Under the pieces are notes generated by a model. That model was given only the letters and a program-made list of their open reading frames with translations, made no database searches and was not told the DNA's origin. 64,000 nt of DNA from Hofstenia miamia (Eukaryota; Xenacoelomorpha; Acoela): positions 1,430,081-1,494,080 of the forward strand of contig SCFE01000091.1 of the NCBI GenBank assembly GCA_004352715.1, written 5' to 3'. Numbering within the stretch: the first letter of the stretch is position 1; every line of letters begins with the position of its first letter. Below are positions 55,802-64,000 of the stretch, one piece after another. Both the position numbers and the translations under genes were made by a program.

Positions 55802-56801
55802 NNNNNNNNNNNNNNNNNNNNNNNNNNNNNNNNNNNNNNNNNNNNNNNNNNNNNNNNNNNNNNNNNNNNNNNNNNNNNNNNNNNNNNNNNNNNNNNNNNN
55901 NNNNNNNNNNNNNNNNNNNNNNNNNNNNNNNNNNNNNNNNNNNNNNNNNNNNNNNNNNNNNNNNNNNNNNNNNNNNNNNNNNNNNNNNNNNNNNNNNNNN
56001 NNNNNNNNNNNNNNNNNNNNNNNNNNNNNNNNNNNNNNNNNNNNNNNNNNNNNNNNNNNNNNNNNNNNNNNNNNNNNNNNNNNNNNNNNNNNNNNNNNNN
56101 NNNNNNNNNNNNNNNNNNNNNNNNNNNNNNNNNNNNNNNNNNNNNNNNNNNNNNNNNNNNNNNNNNNNNNNNNNNNNNNNNNNNNNNNNNNNNNNNNNNN
56201 NNNNNNNNNNNNNNNNNNNNNNNNNNNNNNNNNNNNNNNNNNNNNNNNNNNNNNNNNNNNNNNNNNNNNNNNNNNNNNNNNNNNNNNNNNNNNNNNNNNN
56301 NNNNNNNNNNNNNNNNNNNNNNNNNNNNNNNNNNNNNNNNNNNNNNNNNNNNNNNNNNNNNNNNNNNNNNNNNNNNNNNNNNNNNNNNNNNNNNNNNNNN
56401 NNNNNNNNNNNNNNNNNNNNNNNNNNNNNNNNNNNNNNNNNNNNNNNNNNNNNNNNNNNNNNNNNNNNNNNNNNNNNNNNNNNNNNNNNNNNNNNNNNNN
56501 NNNNNNNNNNNNNNNNNNNNNNNNNNNNNNNNNNNNNNNNNNNNNNNNNNNNNNNNNNNNNNNNNNNNNNNNNNNNNNNNNNNNNNNNNNNNNNNNNNNN
56601 NNNNNNNNNNNNNNNNNNNNNNNNNNNNNNNNNNNNNNNNNNNNNNNNNNNNNNNNNNNNNNNNNNNNNNNNNNNNNNNNNNNNNNNNNNNNNNNNNNNN
56701 NNNNNNNNNNNNNNNNNNNNNNNNNNNNNNNNNNNNNNNNNNNNNNNNNNNNNNNNNNNNNNNNNNNNNNNNNNNNNNNNNNNNNNNNNNNNNNNNNNNN
56801 N
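55802..56801. other. Assembly gap, exactly 1000 N
   Basis: Default-length gap. LINE-B endonuclease and linker sequence lies on its right. Confidence 0.95.
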
Positions 56802-57372
56802 ACCCTTGGTGAAGGAGTTAAAGTGCTTCCATGAGTTACGAGCATTGTCAGCTTTCATCAAGGACGCTTTCTTAGAATTTACAATAGCTTCCGATAACTT
56901 CTTTGAATAATGCCGCCAGAGCTCAAAATTCCCCGCACTGAAAGCCTGCTCTTTCTTGTCCCTAATGTCACGTACGGAGTTTTTCAGCCACTGAGGATCG
57001 GTATCACGAACAGAAACAAGCGAAGATGGTAGTATCTCAAGACATTTCTCAATGTTGCGGTACTTATGGAATACCTTTTCATCGACACTCTTAGCGGAAT
57101 ACATACACACAAAACCAGTCTTGATTCTGCAAACAATTGACGAAGCAAGCAACATTGCTGGCGCGCAAATCATAAACCAACTGCGAGGAAACACGATCTC
57201 TTCTTCCACAAGAGGATGGACCGAGACAATGAAATGATCCGAGCAACCAATAGGAGCCATGCAGTTCGATAAAAATCAAACAGACCAGAACTGCAGAGCA
57301 CAACGTCGAGGGAAGACGATGCTGTGGTTTTGCAAGAAACAATGTTGCAGCAGGAATGTATGTCTTTTTGCT
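56802..57372 (-). pseudogene. LINE-B endonuclease end and linker
   Basis: The minus-strand frames 57342-57240 and 57260-56802 encode the end of an APE-type endonuclease (LDVVLCSSGLF, then GCSDHFIVSVHP with the SDH His). The linker preceding RT follows (KYRNIEKCLEILPSS, QWLKNSVRDIRDKKEQAF, ARNSWKHFNSFTKG) and runs into the gap. One frame change lies near 57250. Its continuation is plausibly the RT at 52441-53143. Confidence 0.75.
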
Positions 57373-57399
57373 TGCATCGTACCTCCAATATCTTAGGCA

Positions 57400-58650
57400 A
57401 TTACATATGTATCCAGTGCCACTATATCAAGTAGATTAAAAAAAACTGCTAATGGCCATCTTCTGGACGCCGGCTTAGTGGAATACCCTCGTATCATCTC
57501 ATCAGCGGTATCCACATCACCTTTAGTTTTATTGTAAAACAATTCTACCTCAGTAGACGTTTTTCATCATTATTTTCCACTGTTGCCATCGAATGACAGC
57601 TGCTGAGTAAGTACACAACTTGCTTTTATACGATGCCATAATGATGCCTTCTTCTTCAGTAAACGCAAAATTTGATGTGTAGAGGGGTATCTGATGGCTC
57701 TCTAACTTCACTTGAACTGCGATCACTCGACGGATTGTTCCTACAAAGGTGATGTTGTGATCTAAGAGCTTTTTAGCAAGACGTAAACTGGTGAAAAAAT
57801 TGTTTGTGGTAACATTAAAACCTGAATTATGGTATGGCTCTAGTAATGTCGATAACACATTCTCACCTAAGTATATATGACGTTTTGGCATCACAGGCCA
57901 TCGAAAATTTTATGCCAAATTTCACTGGCTTTTGCGGCATATATGTGATGAAGCTGCAGCGTGAATGACATGGAAATAATTGTTTGTCGACTGTTATGTT
58001 CTCATGTGGATAGTAACAACGATGGATGTTAGTCATTAAAGTATCCCAAAGTTCACGGATTGGCGCGAAATGGTCTGTTGTCTACGCTGTGGTTTTGTTG
58101 TTTTGTTGTCAAAAAGCAAATAGCGAAGAATATCGTGGAATTTGTTACTGGTCATCGTTTGTCTGAATATAGGTCGTCCATAATTTGCTTCCCAGAAGCT
58201 AGACAATGTTTCGTCACGGCCTTTGATAACTCCCCTAATAAGACAAAGTCCCAAAAATGCGCACACTTCTTGAAGTGTCAAAAGCGAATGTGTTGTTGCC
58301 TTTCAAACACGCTTCTTCGATTGTCCTTTCCACCAAAAGACACACGGTTTTCCCGATCAATTAGTTCAAAGAATATAGCAGTAAGAGTATCAACACGATT
58401 CAGAATAAACTTCTTCGCTCTGCCACCTTGGCTGATGATGTTACGGACACGTGTGCGACTGGGGCGAAATTTGTTCATCCATGTGGTTCCGTCAGTACTT
58501 TCAAAATTTGAAGTAATGTCTAAAATTATTCAATTCGGTTTAAAAAGGCAGCTGCATCGTCAACAAAAGCATTACCTTCATTTTCATCGCCTTCTTCTTC
58601 TTCTTCTTCCACTGATAGCTCAAGTTCTTGAAAATTGGTATGTGAATTTT
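57400..58650 (-). pseudogene. piggyBac-like transposase remnant B
   Basis: On the minus strand: an acidic N-terminus (near 58600), FRPSRTRVR (58478), then EVCAFLGLCLIRGVIKGR and SFWEANYGRPIFRQTM (58281-58036). The second Asp block follows, read NVTTNNFFTS with Asn for Asp (about 57830), with GENVLSTLLEPY before and FVGTIRR after. The third block YNKTKGDVDTADEM lies near 57520 and ends at FFNLLDIVALDTY (about 57410). Four or more frame breaks and the Asp-to-Asn change make it inactive. It is a different subfamily from remnant A. Confidence 0.8.
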
Positions 58651-59180
58651 TTATGAGAACATAACATATGACCAATACAAATTAAATGCAATTTCAACAA
58701 AGCGCTTATATATTTTCTCCAAAAAATGTATTTTTTGTTTGAATGTTTGAACAAAAACCACCAAAACGAGTTTCATCAAATACCGGTCAATCGACTGCGT
58801 GGGAGTTAATAGCATAAAGAAATTCTGGTAGTCGTAGGGTTGACATTGATTGTCTGTGATGATTTTATCGTGTTTACAGGCAACACTAGCTGCAATCATA
58901 AATGCAAATAATTCCTTGCTGTAGATATTTTTGTCTGAAAAGTAAGGTAATTCCCAGCTAACAATAATGCAGGATTCATACTAATAATTCCAAAAACGTA
59001 GGATGAAACATACGAGTATCAGCATATATTGGATAAGTCGGTTTTTTAGCACCCAGGGCATTATTAACAGTTTATTTTCAACAAAGGCATCTGAAAGTAT
59101 AATATGGAACTATGTGGTAATACTTGATTAATAGTTTGATTGTACGCGTGGTATAAAACTGTTCTTAAGAGCCTCTGTTT
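58651..59180. other. AT-rich DNA without a recognised gene
   Basis: Nothing recognisable; the minus-strand frame 58899-58651 has no domain. Confidence 0.5.
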
Positions 59181-61040
59181 TAGTAAGTATTAGAGTATAC
59201 TCCTTTCTATCACGAGTCAGATGACGAAAGCTACGGTTTTTTATTAGAACTTAGTACAACGGATGGCGGATGTTTCTAGATATTTTTTAACAATCTTTGG
59301 TCTTCTTCGTTTCTCGTAGTGAATACATTATATATTTTGTTACAATAAAGGGGGTGATACACGGTCAAACTTCCGATCAAGCACGCAATTAATTTTTATT
59401 GGTCGGCAAACATGTTGCGGCGATACATTATCAAACATTGGTCAAACAAGCCATCAGACAATTGGCAAACATCTACTGGAATTTCTCATTTACGGTTAAC
59501 TAATTTACATTAATTTGTGTGCTTTGACCTGTGCAGTGTTCGTTTTTGATACAATTGTTATTAAACATGTATGTATTTACAGGATAATTTTCTGTCAATG
59601 CATTTATAATGATTCACGAATGTTAATTAGTTTTGTGCATAAACGCATGGAACCCATGCAAAACAGCCAAAATAGCATTTTGCAATAGCGCTAATTAAAT
59701 AAATCATGCTTCACATCACCAATGACAAGGAAAGGCATTTTAAAGTAAGTTAATTAATTAATGGCTTGTCTGATGATATGTTTGACGAGGGGTGATACAT
59801 GCGCAAACATTCGTCAAACATTTTGTTTCCCAAAATATTGGTCATACAAATTTGATCGTGTATCACCCTCTTTACAATAAGTCTTCTTGAAGCAAGATTT
59901 AAAGAATTTGATGATAATGTTGAGTAGGTATTTATTTCCTCCATAAATTGCTAAACCATATCTTACTTTTGACACAATATTTGCCTCGAAAACTTTTGTT
60001 TTGTCTGTCACACTGACATTATTGTGAATGAGTTTACAAAAAATGTATAATTTCCGATTCAATTGCGTAAGCATTTTATATACATGACTTGAATTTCATG
60101 TTTTCATGAAATATGCCTAGCAAATTAGCTTCACTAACAATTTCGAAATCTTTAGGAACAGAATGGCTGCTTAATGGCGTATTTAATGAAAATCTAATTT
60201 GTTTTGATTTCACATTATTGATCTTCAAATTGTAGTCTTTGGCCCATCCAATTACATTTTCTACTTCTTCAATGAACATTAATTGCTCTTGTTCAGTTGG
60301 ATTGTCAATACACGGATTCGATGGGGTCATATCATCAGAATACTTAGAGAGCAGTGATATTTCATGTTTTTTGCGAAGTTTATCTCCTGCCATACTAAAA
60401 ATGTTTGGACCACCTACTGTCCCTTGTGAAGAGCCGAGGTCAATTGGAAGAGCTATTTCAGTGTTACCTTCCCAAACTAATTGCTGTTTTCTACCTACGC
60501 TAAAATCATAGAGCAATGCACAAACTTGCGGATACTGTATAAAGTCAGGAAAATGGCTTGCAGGTCTTTCTTGACTGAGTTGATCAAATGCTTTTGACAA
60601 AATTATGAAACCAGAATGAATCCCTGATATTTGTTTGCAATCTAAATTCGATAGAACATAAAATTAAAATGTTGCTAAAAGATCAATGGTTTATAATGAT
60701 CAACGGTAACAGATTGAAATGGATCACCATAGGATTCAATTTCTGGCGTAATAAACAGACGATGCACAGCTAATGACACGTATATCATTTACAGTACGAG
60801 CAACTGCACATTTTGGAATTGGCACAATGTTAGCAAGTTTGAAAATATTTGGAAAGCGGATAGATTTTAAAGACAGATTGAAGCAATGGCAATATGGAGG
60901 GGCCGATTTGCCCCAGTAAGGAATTCCATCAGCTCCTGAAGATGTACGTTCGCATTAGATATGAAAAAAACTTCAAGTGTATCTAATTGTAATTGGGGAA
61001 AACATGGTGATGGTTCTGAGTCTGATTTCCTAAATCCAAA
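59181..61040 (-). pseudogene. LINE-C reverse transcriptase, interrupted by a MITE
   Basis: On the minus strand the RT begins near 61000-60900 with SSGADGIPYWGKSAPP and PNIFKLANIVPIPK, then NDIRVIS. After a deletion the frame 60600-60076 has LSKAFDQLSQ, the block from DLGSSQGTVGGPN, and the catalytic box read KYSDDM (Ser for the usual Ala). The thumb frame 60074-59881 has RYGLAIYGG and KFFKSCFKKTY. The MITE at 59349-59871 then interrupts it, and to its left a frame with EEDQRLLKNI and HPPSVVLSS continues the C-terminal region to about 59181. It is a different LINE family from A and B. Confidence 0.75.
59349..59871. mobile_element. MITE, 523 bp, with 9-bp target duplication
   Basis: The ends are AGGGGGTGATACACGGTC and, inverted, AGAGGGTGATACACGATC: 18-bp terminal repeats with two mismatches. 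TTACAATAA stands on both sides (59340-59348 and 59872-59880), and LINE-C coding sequence continues across it. Internal short repeats of TCAAAC/GCAAAC type and a second GGGTGATACAT (about 59791) are present. There is no coding capacity. An 8- or 9-bp duplication suggests a hAT-like or Mutator-like source. Confidence 0.8.
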
Positions 61041-61079
61041 GATCAAATACCAAAAGGATTGGCTTCATCATTAGTTTAT

Positions 61080-62040
61080 GCAATACATCATTTACAAATA
61101 TTACAATAATAACTACAATCAATAGGGTTTTAAAAACTATAATTGTTTTCCATTAGTTAACTCTATTTTTTCCAGACGATTAGGTACAGAATGCACCACA
61201 TTTTCGAACATTTTTAAACTAATATCATTAACCTCCTCTTCAATTGCCAGTTTCAGGTCTTCCAAATTAGATAATTCCCGAAGATATACTCGTCTCTTCA
61301 AATAACTCCACATTCAGAAATCACAAGGAGTGAGATCTGGTGAACGAGGCGGCCAAAAGAGAGCACAACTTCTCCTAATAATTGGATCGCCAAATTGTGA
61401 CTTTAGAAAGTCCAGTGAGAATTTAGCAGTATGTGGAGTAGCACCATCCTGCATGTACACATAGTTTTCTTCTTGACAGTTTCTCCAACTTCCTAAAAAA
61501 TGGGGGTATGAAGAACATGGATGTGAAGGCAATGAACGCTGTTAGTTTTGGTGAGTGTAGAGGCTTTTCAAATAAAGCATTCGGATTTTCTTCAACCCTG
61601 ACATATCCATTAATAGAGGAAACTTCACCATGCAAGCTTCGTCTGTCCAAATAATTTGGTCCTGCAAGATGATTCATAAAGAGCTCAGCAAACTCCTCAC
61701 GGTAATCTTCATCATTCTTATGAAGCTGTTGCACAAATTTTGGTTTATATGCCTTTCACTGCAAGTAATCCTTTGTAATTTTTCTTGTGGTCGAATACCA
61801 GACACCTGTTATTCTGCTGGCCTCACGAACAGATGATATTCCAGCGGAGTTGTTGGTGGATTTCTCTGCAAGGGGCACTCTCACTTGCTCAACTTTAGCA
61901 TTGTGAATAACGCTTGGCCGACCAGATTTGGGCACATCATGCAATGAACAAGTTTCTTCAAAATGAGTTTTCGAACCAACGTTTTACTGCAAGTGTGATG
62001 TTTCAAACCAAATTTGGTGTTATATGCACGTAGACAAAGT
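61080..62040 (-). pseudogene. DD41D-type Tc1/mariner transposase, broken
   Basis: The N-terminal frame 61944-61756 has a Ser-Gly-Arg-Pro box (KSGRPSVI) and helix-turn-helix-like text. The middle frame is 61734-61540. The catalytic frame 61532-61314 carries YMQDGATPHTA and WPPRSPDLTPCDF, with 41 residues between the two Asp, the spacing of the DD41D (rosa) group. C-terminal residues (WSYLKRRVYL) continue to about 61140. Stops and frame changes at 61532 and 61314 disable it. Terminal repeats could not be assigned. Confidence 0.7.
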
Positions 62041-62561
62041 TTTGGAAAATTGTGGTTTGCATAATAATCGTAAAAGCTCTAATCTTGTTTGTAAATCCAT
62101 TTGGGTTGGTAGAAAATGATTGTTAAAAATAAAATAGAGTGAAACAAATTCCCAAGCATTGCAGAAGATGATGATTGACTAAAATCAATATTTTATCATG
62201 TGATGTAAACTTAGCTTTATAAAACTTATCGAACCAACTAAAAAATCATACTGTATTTATGTATTTTTTTTCTATTGATCATGTTTACAGTATTAAATTC
62301 ATTTACTAATTTAAAATAACTATTCAATTCTAGGTGTGAAAATCTTTTTTTAAATATGCACAACATACTTCTTCTTAGGTATTGGAAACCCTTTATTTCT
62401 TAAAAAAAATTAGTTTGGCTATCGAAATCAAAAATCCTAGTTTTGGTTTCTACTTCAAACAGCGGGTAATTCATTGGCGCTTAAATCACTAAAACCCTCT
62501 AACGCTCTACTCACTTTGTGGCGAGCTAGTTCTTCGCATTCTAAATATTAAAGAAACTTAA
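62041..62561. other. AT-rich DNA without a recognised gene
   Basis: Nothing recognisable between the DD41D remnant and the mariner. Confidence 0.5.
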
Positions 62562-62628
62562 TATAGGATTGTTAAAAAAGCAATGTCGTTTTTTTATACA
62601 TTTTTTATACTTTTTTAACAATCCTATA
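62562..62628. repeat. Palindrome: left mariner end plus a third inverted end copy
   Basis: The left terminal repeat is followed within 20 bp by an inverted copy of the first 20 bases of the repeat (ACTTTTTTAACAATCCTATA, 62609-62628). The element thus has three end copies, two of them forming a 67-bp palindrome. Confidence 0.85.
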
Positions 62629-63909
62629 TTATCGGTAAAAAGTTTATATCCAAAAACAGTTTTATTTTATACTGAAATTGGAGGATAAATGTATTAATTG
62701 AAATGATTAGTCAGCAATATTATCATCAGAGTCTACAAAATAATCACCACTGTTATCAATACAACGTTGCCAACGTCCAGGTAATTTGTATATTCCACGT
62801 CTAAAAAAAGATCGATCTTTTGTTGCAAGCCAAGCTTCAATATCAGTCATAATCTCGTGCTGATTGGAGTAACATTTACCTCTAATAGCGTTTTTCAATG
62901 GTGAAAAGAAATAAAAATCCGATGGAGATAGATCGGGAGAGTATGGCGGATGAGGTAAAAGTTTAAGCCCTATTTCGGACACTTTTTCCATTGTTTGCCG
63001 CGCTGTGTGCGGCCGAGCGTTATCCTGTAGGAAGTACAATTGTGAGAAATCAGTTCTTCTTCTCTGTGATATAACAGCATTACGAAGCTTTTCAAGTTGA
63101 GTGCAATAGAAGTCAGATGTCATACTTTGACCAACCGGCAGAACATCCATACAAATTACGCCACGTGCATCCCAAAACACAGTTAACATGTGTTTCCTTG
63201 CTGATAATTTACGACTAACTGATGTTGTAGGCACATCACCAGCAGCAAACCAGCTTTTATTATGATAAGATATACGGGAGCCATTATCCCAGTATATCCA
63301 CGTTTCGTCAACGGTTATTAGGCGTTCCAAAAAATTATTTCTGTTGTACATTTTTAACAATTCAAAGCAGGCCCTTTCCCGATTACCTTTGTTCTCTTCG
63401 CTTAATTTGTGAGGAAGCCACTTGTTGCAATAATATTTTTTGCCAAGTTCGTGTAGTATATTACAAACGGTAACATGACTAACATCTATTTCTACAGCAA
63501 CTTCACGAGAGGTAAGATACTTGTTGCCTTGTAGCATAGTTTCGACCTGATCTCTAACATCGAGAGAGGGGCGACCAGGTTTATCGGCATCCGTTACATC
63601 AAATATGCCTTCTTTGAACCTCTTGAACCAACGTTGACATGTTCGTTTATTAACTATGCCTTCACCCATGAGACGCTCCATTTTGTCGGCCGTCTGAGCA
63701 CCATTCAATCCATCCAAATAACAAAAATACATAATTTTTCGCAGTTCTTCATTTGAGAATTCCATGAGAAATAATAAGCAAGCTAAAAACAAGAACAATG
63801 ATTGTTTAAATATATCATATCAGAGAAATAACATTTATTAATTACATTTTCGAAAAAAGGTCTACAAAAGCATTTCATAAAAAACGACATTACTTTTTTA
63901 ACAATCCTA
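62564..63909 (-). mobile_element. Mariner element, nearly intact (1346 bp)
   Basis: The ends are TAGGATTGTTAAAAAAG(C/T)AATGTCG on both sides, inverted, about 33 bp with one mismatch. A TA duplication stands at 62562-62563 and 63910-63911. It contains one open transposase gene. Length and organisation are those of animal mariners. Confidence 0.85.
62707..63765 (-). CDS. Mariner transposase (D,D34D)
   Basis: An uninterrupted frame of 352 codons from the methionine of MEFSNEELRKIM to TAG-side stop at 62707; an upstream in-frame ATG at 63798 would add 11 hydrophobic residues that are not usual for the family. The N-terminal half has paired helix-turn-helix regions (KRTCQRWFKRF and SREVAVEIDVSHVTV) for terminal-repeat binding, with GRPS between them. 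The catalytic domain shows VDETWIYW, FLQDNARPHTA and YSPDLSPSDF, with 34 residues between the second and third Asp. The WIY(W) region and the normal length (about 345-350 residues) support a potentially active enzyme that would excise and insert the element at TA in the nucleus. It is the only intact transposon gene in the window. Confidence 0.9.
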   Translation of the reverse strand: MEFSNEELRKIMYFCYLDGLNGAQTADKMERLMGEGIVNKRTCQRWFKRFKEGIFDVTDADKPGRPSLDVRDQVETMLQGNKYLTSREVAVEIDVSHVTVCNILHELGKKYYCNKWLPHKLSEENKGNRERACFELLKMYNRNNFLERLITVDETWIYWDNGSRISYHNKSWFAAGDVPTTSVSRKLSARKHMLTVFWDARGVICMDVLPVGQSMTSDFYCTQLEKLRNAVISQRRRTDFSQLYFLQDNARPHTARQTMEKVSEIGLKLLPHPPYSPDLSPSDFYFFSPLKNAIRGKCYSNQHEIMTDIEAWLATKDRSFFRRGIYKLPGRWQRCIDNSGDYFVDSDDNIAD

Positions 63910-63911
63910 TA

Positions 63912-64000
63912 TAAAAAAGAATTAATTCATTTAGCCAATCAAATTAACACAACTTTAGATTTACACACAATACATTTTCAATGAAAAAACACTATCATTA
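63912..64000. other. AT-rich flank after the mariner
   Basis: No feature recognised. Confidence 0.5.

Noticed and set aside
61080-62230. TTCGAACCAAC sequences near 61968 and 62228 as ends of the DD41D element
   Set aside because: They lie on the same side of the gene and have no counterpart on the other side.
1-64000. tRNA or rRNA genes and CRISPR arrays
   Set aside because: No cloverleaf, rRNA or spaced direct-repeat pattern was noticed; the only tRNA-like text is in retroelement primer sites.

Overview
This is a piece of an AT-rich animal genome, most likely an invertebrate. The evidence is a spliced biogenic-amine GPCR exon, a DNase I-like terminal exon, animal-type mariner, piggyBac and non-LTR elements, and LTR retrotransposons whose primer-binding sites match an animal tRNA-Arg. 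The GPCR suggests an arthropod, but the species cannot be fixed. About three quarters of the window is transposable-element DNA. Only two host coding exons are supported: 35546-36091 (+) and 55297-55625 (+). No tRNA, rRNA, CRISPR or bacterial-style operon was seen.

Layout, 1-31.2 kb: a stack of nested Ty3/Gypsy-like LTR elements of one related group. Gyp-1 (minus strand, 18732 down to about 933) is cut inside its reverse-transcriptase region by Gyp-2 (plus strand, 3500-15433), which is flanked by a 4-bp duplication, ATGT. Head-to-head with the Gyp-1 5' LTR, four bases away, lies Gyp-3 (plus strand, 18737-29349, flanked by TTAT). Gyp-3 itself carries a solo LTR of the Gyp-2 type (24833-25758, minus, flanked by TTAG). 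Gyp-3 sits in the integrase region of an older element, Gyp-4 (minus, from 29350). Gyp-2 is the best-preserved copy: LTRs, tRNA-Arg primer site, gag, a conserved TTTAAAT -1 frameshift site, pol, a long third ORF that does not look like an envelope gene, and a polypurine tract.

31.2-52 kb: two copies of an unrelated Gypsy-like element with 137-bp LTRs (Gyp-5a and Gyp-5b), the GPCR exon, a decayed non-LTR element (LINE-A), a piggyBac remnant, a MITE-like repeat, and the gag half of Gyp-4, about 19 kb from its pol half. 52-64 kb: pieces of a second and a third LINE, a DNase I-like exon on a contig between two gaps, a second piggyBac remnant, a 0.5-kb MITE with a 9-bp duplication inside LINE-C, a broken DD41D transposase, and a mariner with an uninterrupted D34D transposase gene and near-perfect terminal repeats.

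Assembly quality limits interpretation. There are three gaps of exactly 1000 N, three single N, a 138-bp duplication around a 60-bp fragment flanked by N, a split LTR, and an exact 19-bp Tn5/Nextera mosaic end inside Gyp-1. Several of the odd structures may be assembly joins rather than biology.
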